This document shows positions 1 through 8,602 of a DNA stretch of 64,000 bases, piece by piece; within the stretch, counting starts at the first letter, position 1, and each line of letters begins with the position of its first letter. The stretch is from Egibacter rhizosphaerae (GTDB lineage: Bacteria > Actinomycetota > Nitriliruptoria > Euzebyales > Egibacteraceae). The notes beneath the pieces were generated by a model that had not been told where the DNA came from, made no database searches, and worked only from the letters and a program-made list of their open reading frames with translations. A program made the translations under genes and the position numbers. The stretch lies in the NCBI RefSeq assembly GCF_004322855.1, contig NZ_CP036402.1:3348001-3412000 (forward strand). Reading direction: 5' to 3'.

Positions 1-677
1 TGGACCACGGCTTCGCCTCCAACGACGTGGATGCGCTCCACCTGGAGGTCGACCAGCGCCTCCTCGGTGACCGCGGGAAGCGAGTCTTCCTCGGTGAGCA
101 GGACGGGCAACTGCTCTGGTGTCGCTGCGAGCGCCCCGGCGGACACGGCGTCGGGGAAGTCGCGGCCCGACGCGAGCGCGGCCTCACCGGTTTGCGCCCC
201 GGCCATCCGGGCAGCTTCCGCCGCGGTCGCGAAGCGGTCTGCACCCGCGATCCGCCGGGTCGTGAGGCCGAGGGCGGCGAGCTCATCCTCCACCGCCGCG
301 GGCAGTGTGGCCTCCCCACCGAGCAGCAGGACCTCCTCGCTGTCGAGTCGCTGCAGCTCAGCGACGACCTCCTGGGGGAGCCCGTCGCGGTTGGCGAGCA
401 GCAGGGGTGCGTCCTCGGTTGCTGCCAGCACTGCCGCCGCGAGCGCGTCCGGATAGTCCCAGGCCGTGGCGAGCAGCACCGTGTCGGCCGACGACCAGTT
501 CGACTCCGACACCGAGACGGCCGTTGCTACTCGATCAGCTCCCTCGGTGCGCGCCAGCTCGACGCTCGACGGGGCGAGGCCGAGCAAAGTGAGAGCCCCG
601 ACCACGAGCGCGAGGAGGCCCGCCCGCGTCGAGCCCTGCTCGGGTCGTCCCGTGAGTCCGGCGTGGTGGGAACGCAT
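1..677 (-). CDS. Cell wall-binding repeat 2 protein, C-terminus cut by window edge
   Basis: The minus strand reads open from an ATG at 677 to the window edge (225 codons), so the C-terminus is missing. About 30 residues in there is a hydrophobic stretch (LLALVVGALTLLGLA), consistent with a signal peptide or anchor. Two repeats follow with the hallmarks of cell wall-binding repeat 2 (PF04122): GADRVATAVSVS and YPDALAAAVLA, then VLLLGGEATLP, then GADRFATAAE and FPDAVSAGALA, ending at HVVGGEAVV. This family binds cell-wall anionic polymers and usually carries three such repeats. A purine-rich GAGAGGG about 5-6 bases before the ATG supports this start, but the frame stays open well upstream, so an earlier start is possible. 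It lies downstream of, and parallel to, polysaccharide genes. Family seen directly; ligand unknown. Confidence 0.88.
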   Translation of the reverse strand, partial: MRSHHAGLTGRPEQGSTRAGLLALVVGALTLLGLAPSSVELARTEGADRVATAVSVSESNWSSADTVLLATAWDYPDALAAAVLAATEDAPLLLANRDGLPQEVVAELQRLDSEEVLLLGGEATLPAAVEDELAALGLTTRRIAGADRFATAAEAARMAGAQTGEAALASGRDFPDAVSAGALAATPEQLPVLLTEEDSLPAVTEEALVDLQVERIHVVGGEAVV

Positions 678-1024
678 CGCTACCCTCTCTGCACTGCTCA
701 CCAGTGCGCCGCCTTCAAGGTCTTGCAGGAACCATCCGCCCTCGGCCTGGCCGAGCACACGACGGGTGACGGGGCCGCCGTCGCTCGGGGTGTCGCGGAA
801 GTACGTGCCCGAGCCGTCGCCCTGCTCCTGGTTGATTCGGTAAGCGACGAACGAGGTGTACTCGCTGCGGAGCGTTGACTGGGCCGTCAGCGCACCGCCC
901 TGTAGGGGCACTATCGCAAACCGAGGGCACGTACTCGTGGTGGGTGAGGGGGGATGCTGGTCCCTGGCCGGCCTCCACGTGGACGTCCGGTCCTCGGCAA
1001 CCGGGGTTGCGGCCTCTGTGCGCG
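678..1024. other. Intergenic stretch with open, codon-biased minus frame
   Basis: There are 347 bases between the cell-wall-binding gene and the phosphosugar transferase. The minus frame that runs into the ATG at 677 has no stop across this stretch. From about 890 down to 680 it keeps GC-rich third positions and reads like protein (for example YTSFVAYRINQEQGDGSG). It may be an N-terminal extension of the downstream gene, for example from the GTG near 911, or the tail of a lost gene. No terminator or promoter was recognised. Confidence 0.4.
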
Positions 1025-2107
1025 TCAGGCGGCTCCGCCGTCGTCGCTCTCGTCGACCAGCCGCATCATGCGGCGCCGTTGCCGGCTGTTCTCGTAGACC
1101 GGGACGGTGGCGAGCAACGCGAAGGCGAACACCCCGGCTGCGAGCACGAAACCCACGAGCATGAGCCCGCTCGTGAGGTCGAGGCGGCTCAACAGGGCGG
1201 CGAGCCAGCCGAGGCTGATCCCCGCCGCGTAGATCAGCGCCACGGCGGCTCGCACGGGCAGCCCGATCGCGATGAGTCGGTGGCTCACGTGGTCACGGCC
1301 TCCCCGCAGCGGGTTGTGGCCGTACCGGATGCGATCCACGGTCACCAGGGTCGTGTCGAGGATCGCCACTCCGAGCACGAGCACGGGCACGAACACCGAG
1401 AGCACCTGTGGGGTCTCTACCAGGCGCAGGCGGATCCCGACGACCGCGAGCAGGAACCCCAGGAACATGCTGCCGGCGTCGCCCATGTAGATCTTGGCCG
1501 GATGGAAGTTGTGGCGCAGGAAGCCGAAGGCGCAGCCGGCGAGCGCTGCGGCCAGCCCCGCCACGAGGAACTGCCCGTTGACCGCCGCGATCCCGAAGAA
1601 CGCGACGGCCGCGATCCCGGCGATGCCCGCGGACAGCCCGTCCATGTTGTCGAGCAGGTTGATCGCGTTCGTGACGCCGACGATCCAGACGACCGTGATG
1701 AGTAGGTTCAGCCACGGCCACGGCGCGAACACGGTCCCGGCCCCGACGGCCCATACCGCGAGCCCCGCGCCGGTCTGCGCCAGCAGCCGCACCAGCGGTC
1801 CGAGTCCGCGGAGGTCGTCGAGCAGGCCGAGCACCGACAGGGCGAGTGCGACGCCCAGGATGACGAGGATCTCCTCGACGTTGACCGGTGGCCGGATGAC
1901 CGCCGCGACCGCGACCGCGAGCGTGAACGCGGCGGCGATCGCGAGGCCCCCGAAGTACGGGACCGGTGAGGTGTGTGACTTGTGCTCGCCGGGGACGTCG
2001 AGCGCCCCGCGGGCCAGCGCGACGCGCAGTGCGAGGGGCGTCAAGGCCGCGGAGAGCGCCAACGCCCCCAGGAAGGCGCCCGCGAAGCCCCAGACCCCGA
2101 GTTGCAT
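1025..2107 (-). CDS. WecA/TagO-type undecaprenyl-phosphate sugar-1-phosphate transferase
   Basis: A polytopic membrane enzyme of the MraY/WecA/TagO family that moves a sugar-1-phosphate (usually GlcNAc-1-P) from a UDP-sugar to undecaprenyl phosphate, the first step in making wall teichoic acid, arabinogalactan linker or other surface polymer. At 360 aa it has normal length. Family motifs appear in order: HTSPVPYFGG, the Asp-rich LLDDLRG, NAINLLDNMDG, YMGDAGSMFLG and the His-rich GRDHVSHRL, separated by about ten hydrophobic segments. Its ATG overlaps the stop of the upstream epimerase gene (TGATG), so the two are probably translationally coupled. It is not MraY by context, since no other cell-wall division genes are near. 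The sugar is not readable from sequence. Confidence 0.9.
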   Translation of the reverse strand: MQLGVWGFAGAFLGALALSAALTPLALRVALARGALDVPGEHKSHTSPVPYFGGLAIAAAFTLAVAVAAVIRPPVNVEEILVILGVALALSVLGLLDDLRGLGPLVRLLAQTGAGLAVWAVGAGTVFAPWPWLNLLITVVWIVGVTNAINLLDNMDGLSAGIAGIAAVAFFGIAAVNGQFLVAGLAAALAGCAFGFLRHNFHPAKIYMGDAGSMFLGFLLAVVGIRLRLVETPQVLSVFVPVLVLGVAILDTTLVTVDRIRYGHNPLRGGRDHVSHRLIAIGLPVRAAVALIYAAGISLGWLAALLSRLDLTSGLMLVGFVLAAGVFAFALLATVPVYENSRQRRRMMRLVDESDDGGAA

Positions 2108-3066
2108 CAGCTGCGCTGGTCGGCCACGACCGAGCGGATGATCCCGTCGAGGTCGATCGTGGGCGCGAAGCCCGTGAGCTTCTCCAGCCGGGTCGTGTCG
2201 GGCACTCGGCGCGCCATGTCCTCGAAGCCCTCTTCGTAGGCCTCGTCATAGGGCACGTACCGGACCGTGCTGTTCGAGTCCGACAACTCGATGACCTGCT
2301 CGGCGAGAGCGGCGATCGAGGTCTCATCCTGGCTGCCGACGTTGAAGACCGTGCCGGGCGCGTCGGGGTGCTCGGCGAGGTCGACGAGCGCGCGCACGAC
2401 GTCGGCGACGTGAGTGAAGCAGCGTGTCTGCGTCCCGTCCCCGTACACGGTGAGCGGTTCGTCGCGCAGCGCCTGGTTGACGAAGCGTGGGATCACCATG
2501 CCGTAGTGGCCGGTCTGGCGGGGTCCCACGGTGTTGAACAGGCGCGTGACCACGGTCCGCAGGCCCTTCTGGCGCCAGTACGTGTGCGCGAGGACCTCCT
2601 CGATGGCCTTGGCCTCGCTGTACGACCAGCGCGTCTTCAGCGGCGAGCCGAGGATGCGGTCGTCGTCCTCGCCGAGCACGTCGCTGGTGTTCTTGCCGTA
2701 GATCTCGCTGGTCGAGGTCACCAGGGTCGGCGTGTCGTACTTGTGGGCCTTCTCGAGGACGTTCTCGGACCCGCGGAGGTTGGTGGCGAGGCTCTCGAGC
2801 GGCTGCTCGACGATCAGCTGAACCCCCACCGCTGCGGCGAGGTGGAACACCCGGTCGGCCCGTCGCACGAGGTCGTCGACCAGGTCCGCGTTGAGGATCG
2901 AGCCGAGCGCGAACTCCACGTCGCCGCGCTCTAGCAGCGGTGCGACGTTGTCGTAGCGCCCGGTCGACAGGTCGTCGAGCACGATGACCTGCTCGCCGCG
3001 CGCGACGAGTGCCTCCGCGAGGTGGGAGCCGATGAAGCCCGCTCCCCCGGTAATGAGTGATCGCAT
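2107..3066 (-). CDS. NAD-dependent nucleotide-sugar epimerase/dehydratase
   Basis: A 319-aa extended short-chain dehydrogenase. The N-terminal Rossmann motif GGAGFIGSHL binds NAD, followed by the acidic end of strand 2 (VLDDLSTG). The catalytic pair is in YSEAKAIEE (YxxxK), with the active-site Ser/Thr in TSTSEIYG. RLFNTVGPRQTGHYGMV is typical of UDP-glucose 4-epimerase or UDP-glucuronate decarboxylase-like enzymes acting on nucleotide sugars. It is the first gene of a two-gene minus operon with the WecA/TagO-type transferase and is divergent from the glycosyltransferases at 3346 onward, so it probably supplies an activated sugar for that cluster. The exact reaction (4-epimerase or decarboxylase) cannot be fixed from the motifs alone. 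Confidence 0.88.
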   Translation of the reverse strand: MRSLITGGAGFIGSHLAEALVARGEQVIVLDDLSTGRYDNVAPLLERGDVEFALGSILNADLVDDLVRRADRVFHLAAAVGVQLIVEQPLESLATNLRGSENVLEKAHKYDTPTLVTSTSEIYGKNTSDVLGEDDDRILGSPLKTRWSYSEAKAIEEVLAHTYWRQKGLRTVVTRLFNTVGPRQTGHYGMVIPRFVNQALRDEPLTVYGDGTQTRCFTHVADVVRALVDLAEHPDAPGTVFNVGSQDETSIAALAEQVIELSDSNSTVRYVPYDEAYEEGFEDMARRVPDTTRLEKLTGFAPTIDLDGIIRSVVADQRS

Positions 3067-3345
3067 CAGCCCGCAAGCCTAGCGGTCGAAGTGTGGCAGC
3101 GGCTCGGCTGATCCGCCGGGTCACGCGGCCCTTATGTCCTTTGTGGTCGTGCGGTGACGGTGCGGCCCGGGTAGGGGGGTGTCAGCATCAGGCCGCTGCG
3201 GTCGAGCGCCGGGCGCCGCAGCAACGTGACGAGGTCGCGCGCGAGGCTGAGGGAGCGGCTGAGTAGACTTGTCTGCGCTACTCGCAGTTGCGGTGCCTGC
3301 GCTCGGCCCGTGACGGCCAACGATGGGTGGGTTCGGAGTGAATCA

Positions 3346-4461
3346 GTGAGTTCTGCCCCCTCCGAGCGCCGGCTCGGGACAGCGAGGCGTGTCGCCATCC
3401 TGACGCTGCAACGCACCGAACCCGGTCAGGCGTCGCGGACCCACGTGGGTGCGGTCGCTGATGGCCTACGTGATACGGGGTGGGCGGTGAGCGTAACCCA
3501 GCCCGCGCGCACCCGAAGCCGGGTGGGCCGATTGTTCGGTGCCTTCTCATGCCAGCGCGAGTACGCCCGGCTTCTGGATGAGGTCGACGTGGCGTATGTG
3601 CGCCTGCACCCCCTCGTACTGCCTGCGGTGCGCGCCGCGAGGCGGCGCCGGGTGCGGGTGGTCGGCGAGCTGAACGGACCCTGGGAGGACTACCTCGAGG
3701 CCCACCCTCCGCTGCGACTGCTCGAGGTCCCGCTGCGTCGATGGTTCCGGCGCGTGCTTGCCGGCTTGGACGCCTTGGTGGTCGTGACCTCGCAGCTCGC
3801 ACAATGGGTCCGGCAATTCGAGCCTCGCGCGCCCGAGCCCCGCGTGGTGCCCAATGCCGCGGACCCTGGCGCGTTCTGTCCACGGCCGCTGGACGGTCCT
3901 CCCTTTCGGGTCGTCTATGCCGGGGCGTTGTGGCCCTGGCAGGGCGTGGAGGATCTGCTCACGGCCACAGCAAGGGCGGAATGGCCACCGAACGTGGAGC
4001 TGCTGGTGATGGGTGCCGGGCCTCTTGCCGATCAGGTACGTGACACGACCGCTCGAGGCCCCGTTCGCTTCCTCGGAGCAGTGGAGCATTCGATGGTCCC
4101 ACAGCACTTGTCCGGGGCACTGTGCGCGGTCAGTCCCAAGACCTCCCATGCCGCGCACGGGCGCGTCGGGCAGTCGGCAATCAAGGTGTACGAGGCACTG
4201 GCGGCCGGCGTGCCAGTGGTCGTGACCGACATCCCGGGCCAGCGCGAACCGGTGGAGGAGTCTGGCGGTGGCGCAGTGGTCCCGGAGGGGCGCCCGGACC
4301 GGATCGCAGAAGCGGTGGCTCGGCTGGTGTCGGACTCGGAGGAGCGACAGGCGATGGGCCGCGCGGGGCGGGCCTGGATCGAGCAGGGCAACACCTGGGC
4401 TGACCGGATCGCCCTGATCGAGCCCCTGCTGCGGCGGCCAGGCACCAGAGACGCCCGGTGA
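3346..4461 (+). CDS. GT4-family glycosyltransferase
   Basis: A GT-B fold glycosyltransferase of about 371 aa. The C-terminal half carries the donor-binding signature KVYEALAAGVPVVVTD followed by EPVEESGGGAVVPEG, with the conserved Glu pair of family GT4. The N-terminal half has the usual acceptor-side Rossmann pattern (RTHVGAVADGLRDTGW). The open frame reaches back to 3226, but the GTG at 3346 is preceded by GGAG at good spacing and gives a start close to the first beta strand (RRVAILTLQRTE). It opens a plus-strand run of polysaccharide genes, divergent from the epimerase/transferase pair across about 280 bases that must hold both promoters. Donor and acceptor are unknown. Confidence 0.85.
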   Translation: MSSAPSERRLGTARRVAILTLQRTEPGQASRTHVGAVADGLRDTGWAVSVTQPARTRSRVGRLFGAFSCQREYARLLDEVDVAYVRLHPLVLPAVRAARRRRVRVVGELNGPWEDYLEAHPPLRLLEVPLRRWFRRVLAGLDALVVVTSQLAQWVRQFEPRAPEPRVVPNAADPGAFCPRPLDGPPFRVVYAGALWPWQGVEDLLTATARAEWPPNVELLVMGAGPLADQVRDTTARGPVRFLGAVEHSMVPQHLSGALCAVSPKTSHAAHGRVGQSAIKVYEALAAGVPVVVTDIPGQREPVEESGGGAVVPEGRPDRIAEAVARLVSDSEERQAMGRAGRAWIEQGNTWADRIALIEPLLRRPGTRDAR

Positions 4462-4612
4462 AGCAGAATTGGCCACGGCGGCCAGTACAGGCTCACGGCG
4501 GTAACCTGCGCCGCTACGCAGGGCTGGTCGCGAGTCGGGATGGCTGCCCGCCCACGGTGCGATGGACGGGTGACAGCCGGCGCCGTGGCCCCACAGAGCT
4601 TCGGAGTGGTTG

Positions 4613-6823
4613 ATGGCAAAGCACTACGACGTCGTGATGGTCAGCGACTTTCGCTACGGCGGTGGCACCGGCGCCAGCCTGGCCGAGGAGCTCCGAGCGC
4701 AGTGGAAGAACGGCCTCACCACCGGTCTCGTCCAAGTGGATGCAAGCCACCTTCGCTCCACGAAGCGATTCAATCCCCGAGTGGCGGACTGTGTGCGGCG
4801 CGGGATGGGCGAGCTGATCGCAACCCCGGTGAAGGGGGTAAGTGCTCATCATCTCGTCCTGCGGCAACCCCGTGCGTTCTACGACAAGGCCGTCACTGAC
4901 CTTCCGAGGATCGAATCCTCCCGGAGCTCGATGATCATCAATCAACCCCCGAGCGACGAGACGCTGCGTGGATACTACTGGCATACCACCCAACTCGACA
5001 GGGTGCTGGAGTCCGCCTATGGGGCGGTCGATTGGTATCCAATCGGTCCGCTCGTAAGGGAACAATTCAACAAGGTCAGTGGTCAGCGAACGCTGGAACC
5101 GGAGGACTGGCACAACATCATCGACCTCGACGAGTGGATGCGACCACGCTGGCAGCTCGCGCCGCCTGTCACCATCGGACGCCACAGCCGGAACGACTCG
5201 GCGAAGTGGCCCGACCGTGTTGAGGATCTGCTGGCCGCGTACCCGTCCTCTTCTGAGTACGCGGTGAGGGTCCTGGGGGGTGCTCAGGCCCCCCGTGAGC
5301 TCCTCGGCGAGCTGCCCTCCAATTGGTCCGTGCTCCCATTCGGGGGTGAGCACCCACGACGGTTCCTGCACGGGCTCGACTTCTTCGTCTACTTCCATCA
5401 CCCAGGATGGGTCGAGAGCTTCGGCCGGAACGTTCTCGAAGCGCTGGCGGTGGGTGTGCCCGCTGTCCTTCCGGGCCACTTCTCGCCGTTGTTCGGGGAG
5501 GCCGCGGTCTACGCTGAACCCCGAGATGTGCCAGCAACGGTGGACCGACTGTTCTCCGACGAGGAGGCGTACGCGGCCCAGGTCGAGGCGGCATTTCAGG
5601 CAGTGCGAGCCCGCTTCGACTACCGGGTTCACATCGAACGACTGGGCTTCGGATGCCCGGATACCTCTGGGCCCGTCAGTGAGGTGCAGGTTAGCCGTAC
5701 CGCGGATTCCATGGAGGAATCGGACGCCACGCGAGGAGGGCGCGAATCGCTCCGGAAAGTACTATTCGTCACGAGCAACGGCGGCGGCCTGGGCCATCTC
5801 ACCCGTGTGCTCGCTACGGTCCGCCGAGGAATCGATCGGATCGAGCCGTACCTCCTGAGCCTGTCTCGTCGCTGTGACCTCGCCGAATTGCTCGGAATAC
5901 CCTGGGAGTATGTCCCGTCGCAGCCGTTTACGCATCTGAAGGTGGACGAGTGGCACGGTTTGCTGCACCGCCGGGTTGAGCGTGTATTGAATGCGTTCGA
6001 GCCGGATGAGCTCGTTTTCGATGGCACGGCCCCGTACCGGGGGATGCGTGAAGCGATGGGCAAGACGAACGTCCAGAGCACGTGGCTGCGGCGGGGTATG
6101 TGGAAGCCGGGGGAGGGTGGCAGATGGGTCCAGTACGCGGGGGATTTCACTCGCGTTCTGCAGCCGGGCGAGGCCGCATACTGGGCGGACCGTGGAGCTG
6201 CGAGAGTCGATGGGAAGCAGCTGCTGGCGCCCTTTACCTATTTGGAGCCCGACGAGTTGGTCGGTCGCGTCGAGGCGCGCGAACTCCTCGGAATCGAAGG
6301 GGACGAACTAGCGATCCTGGTCCTTGTCGGTGCCTGGGAGACGAAGGAGGGCGGCTTCGGGTCCGCTGACTTCCTGCACCTGGTCCGCGAACGGCTCGGT
6401 GCTCGATTGTTCTCCACCCCCTCCCCGCTCGGTTCCGAAAGTTCCTTGGGAGCCGAGGTCGAGGAACCCGTTCGGCTGGCCGAGTATCCCATCAGTCGCT
6501 ACTTCAATGCGTTCGATGCGGCGGTCTCCGCGGCTGGGTACAACACGACTCACGAGTTGCTGCGCTTTGGTCTCCCGACGATGTTCCTCCCCGTGCCGGG
6601 GACCGACCTGGATGACCAAGTGGGTCGTGCAGCGGCGCTCGAGGATGTGGGCGCGGCCTTCAATCTGAACTGGTATGGGGATCCCGATGTGCATTCCACG
6701 CTGGATCAGGTTGGGGATCCGCAAGCCCGAAAGGCGGTCGCGTCCAAAGGCCAGGAGCTGGTCTGGGGAAGCGGCGCAGAAGACCTCGTCGCTCGAGTCG
6801 AGACGCCAGTGAGGACCCTGTGA
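4613..6823 (+). CDS. Two-domain fused glycosyltransferase (GT4-like plus MurG/GT28-like)
   Basis: A 736-aa protein with two GT-B glycosyltransferase units. Residues about 1-360 are GT4-like: SDFRYGGGTGASLAEEL at the N-terminus and ESFGRNVLEALAVGVPAVLP as the donor-binding helix. After a polar linker, residues about 385-735 resemble MurG/UGT-type enzymes: VTSNGGGLGHLTRVLA, and AAGYNTTHELLRFGLPTMFLP followed by GTDLDDQVGRAAAL. The ATG at 4613 has GGAG 6 bases upstream. Its TGA overlaps the next start (GTGATG), so the two genes are coupled. Such a fusion could add two sugars in succession. Whether both halves are active cannot be told from sequence. Confidence 0.82.
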   Translation: MAKHYDVVMVSDFRYGGGTGASLAEELRAQWKNGLTTGLVQVDASHLRSTKRFNPRVADCVRRGMGELIATPVKGVSAHHLVLRQPRAFYDKAVTDLPRIESSRSSMIINQPPSDETLRGYYWHTTQLDRVLESAYGAVDWYPIGPLVREQFNKVSGQRTLEPEDWHNIIDLDEWMRPRWQLAPPVTIGRHSRNDSAKWPDRVEDLLAAYPSSSEYAVRVLGGAQAPRELLGELPSNWSVLPFGGEHPRRFLHGLDFFVYFHHPGWVESFGRNVLEALAVGVPAVLPGHFSPLFGEAAVYAEPRDVPATVDRLFSDEEAYAAQVEAAFQAVRARFDYRVHIERLGFGCPDTSGPVSEVQVSRTADSMEESDATRGGRESLRKVLFVTSNGGGLGHLTRVLATVRRGIDRIEPYLLSLSRRCDLAELLGIPWEYVPSQPFTHLKVDEWHGLLHRRVERVLNAFEPDELVFDGTAPYRGMREAMGKTNVQSTWLRRGMWKPGEGGRWVQYAGDFTRVLQPGEAAYWADRGAARVDGKQLLAPFTYLEPDELVGRVEARELLGIEGDELAILVLVGAWETKEGGFGSADFLHLVRERLGARLFSTPSPLGSESSLGAEVEEPVRLAEYPISRYFNAFDAAVSAAGYNTTHELLRFGLPTMFLPVPGTDLDDQVGRAAALEDVGAAFNLNWYGDPDVHSTLDQVGDPQARKAVASKGQELVWGSGAEDLVARVETPVRTL

Positions 6824-7425
6824 TGGCCCTGGGGAGAAGGCTGAGGGCGCTGGGGAGCGCGTGCCTTGTGTGGGTTGCTCGACGGGTGCGAAACCTCGTC
6901 CCAATCCATTGGCGTGTGAGGATCCCGCGTCAGGCCGGGGAGATGGCACGCCGTCTCGCGGATGCGACCGGTACCCGGGAGACGTGGGAGGTCGGAAGCC
7001 TTCGCCCGCGACCACGGGGGTCCGCGGGCGGGGCAGACCGTCAGTCCGATCCACTGTGGCGCGCACAGCATCGGGATCCGTCGGTGGGGATCATCGTGCG
7101 ACCAGACTCGCCAGAATCGATGAGGCGGTTCGCCGATCTCCGGACTCTGCTGTACATGGAAGGTGTGCGTCATCCCGTCGTCGTCACGTTAGGCGCTCTG
7201 TCGAGCCAGGTTCGCGCCACGCAGCTGGCGATAGAGCACATCCACGCCGATCCCGAATCGCCGGTCGTGAAACACGCGAACGGTTGGGACGCCTACCTTT
7301 CTGCCCGCTGCGAGGAGATCGTCACGGATCATGCGATGGGTGCGTTCCTGATTGCCGGGGAACCGGAGGACGAGGCCCTGGCCGAGCTTGGGATCTGTCT
7401 TGCTCGAAAGAGTGTGTTCATGTGA
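6820..7425 (+). CDS. Unknown protein in glycosyltransferase operon
   Basis: A 200-201 aa protein not assigned to a family. It starts at GTG 6820 or ATG 6823, overlapping the stop of the fused glycosyltransferase, so it is probably translated with it. The N-terminus is basic with a moderately hydrophobic stretch (LGSACLVWVARRVRNLV) that could be a weak membrane anchor. A proline/arginine-rich segment follows, and then a compact C-terminal half (from SVGIIVRPDS) with alternating hydrophobic strands. It could be a small accessory or degenerate GT-like domain, because the second half reads like a Rossmann-type fold with a HPVVVTLGAL strand. Function is not recognised. Confidence 0.6.
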   Translation: MMALGRRLRALGSACLVWVARRVRNLVPIHWRVRIPRQAGEMARRLADATGTRETWEVGSLRPRPRGSAGGADRQSDPLWRAQHRDPSVGIIVRPDSPESMRRFADLRTLLYMEGVRHPVVVTLGALSSQVRATQLAIEHIHADPESPVVKHANGWDAYLSARCEEIVTDHAMGAFLIAGEPEDEALAELGICLARKSVFM

Positions 7426-7455
7426 GGAGGCGAGACAGATGTCAGGCTCTGCACG

Positions 7456-8376
7456 ATGAGCGGCACTGCGTGGTTGGTGACCATTGGTCTTCTACAGATC
7501 GTGCTGCTCGGGGCATTGATCGTGGGCGGTGGTCTGCTGTGGCGGTGGTCTGAGCGAGCGGCCCACGAGCGGGATGTGCGAGCGCGGAAGGAGCGACGGG
7601 AGCTCGCAACCAGCATGGCGGAAGACCGCAGGGAATGGAAGCAGCGAATGAATCGGGCAGCGGCGTCAGGCGCGAGGACAGCTCTCGCTGAGGCCCGAGA
7701 ATCCGACGCTCGCGCAGGCTCGGTGCGGGACATCGTGCGCCGCGGCGAGCTTCGCAACTACCACCAGCTCGAGGCATTGATGGCGCTGTACACGTTGTTG
7801 CAGCCCACTGCCCCGCTACCCCAAATGCGCAGGTACGCACTCTCGCCCGATGCAGGGTGGGTCCTCGTCGACGAGATTCTCCAGGGAGAGCCGAAGATAG
7901 TCGTGGAGTGCGGGAGTGGCGCGTCCACAATTCTCATTGGGCTTGCGCTCCGCCAAGTGGGTTCGGACGGCAGGGTGATTGCCTTGGAGCATGACCCCAC
8001 CTTCGCGGCGCGCACCCGTGAGGAAGTCGAGCGCCTCGGGCTGGGCGAGGTCGCTGAGGTCGCCCATGCGCCGCTGTCCCCCCAGTGGCTCCGCGGTCGG
8101 AGCTTCGAATGGTACGACCCCCGAGCTGTGGAAGGGATCGAGTCCATCGACCTGATTCTGGTTGACGGTCCCCCTAGGTCTACGGGTGAGCTTGCCCGGT
8201 ATCCGGCGCTGCCGATGTTGGCCGATAAGTGGGCGCTGGACGGCACGTTGCTCCTCGACGACGCGGACCGCGAGGACGAGACGAGGATCAGGGAGCTGTG
8301 GGAGGCGGACTGCGGTCCCTTGGCCATGGACCACGTTCGCAGCGAGAAGGGGTTGCTCGTCGTGCGGCGGAGGTGA
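7456..8376 (+). CDS. Membrane-anchored class I SAM-dependent methyltransferase
   Basis: A 306-aa protein. Residues about 5-30 form one transmembrane helix (LLQIVLLGALIVGGGLLW). A basic, charged, helix-forming segment (about 35-95, many Arg/Glu) looks like a coiled coil. The catalytic domain starts near residue 130. The SAM-binding loop is VVECGSGASTILIGLAL, strand 2 ends in the acidic VIALEHD, and IDLILVDGPP is motif IV. It lies 30 bases after the previous gene in the polysaccharide run. It probably methylates a sugar, or terminates a polymer chain, at the cytoplasmic membrane, as coiled-coil-tethered methyltransferases do in some O-antigen systems. That role is inference. Confidence 0.8.
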   Translation: MSGTAWLVTIGLLQIVLLGALIVGGGLLWRWSERAAHERDVRARKERRELATSMAEDRREWKQRMNRAAASGARTALAEARESDARAGSVRDIVRRGELRNYHQLEALMALYTLLQPTAPLPQMRRYALSPDAGWVLVDEILQGEPKIVVECGSGASTILIGLALRQVGSDGRVIALEHDPTFAARTREEVERLGLGEVAEVAHAPLSPQWLRGRSFEWYDPRAVEGIESIDLILVDGPPRSTGELARYPALPMLADKWALDGTLLLDDADREDETRIRELWEADCGPLAMDHVRSEKGLLVVRRR

Positions 8377-8602
8377 GCAAGAGAACTGGAGCGACGGGAC
8401 CCAACGGCGTGAACCCCCGGCCCGGGTTGTCGCAAGCACCCTCGTTGATCAAGTCCACTTCCGCGTCACTTAGGTCGCGATGACGTAGTGCCAGGGCGAG
8501 GGCATCGAGATCCCCCCAGTCCGGCTCTTCGTCTCGAAGGGTATCCGCTAGCCTCCCCGCGACGCGCAGCCCCACCAAGCTCCCAGGGAGGCCGAGACAG
8601 CC

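Noticed and set aside
27-878. Long plus-strand open frame at the window start (283 aa)
   Set aside because: It is the shadow of the minus-strand cell-wall-binding gene, whose repeats are clear; the plus frame reads as Arg/Gly-rich low-similarity sequence.
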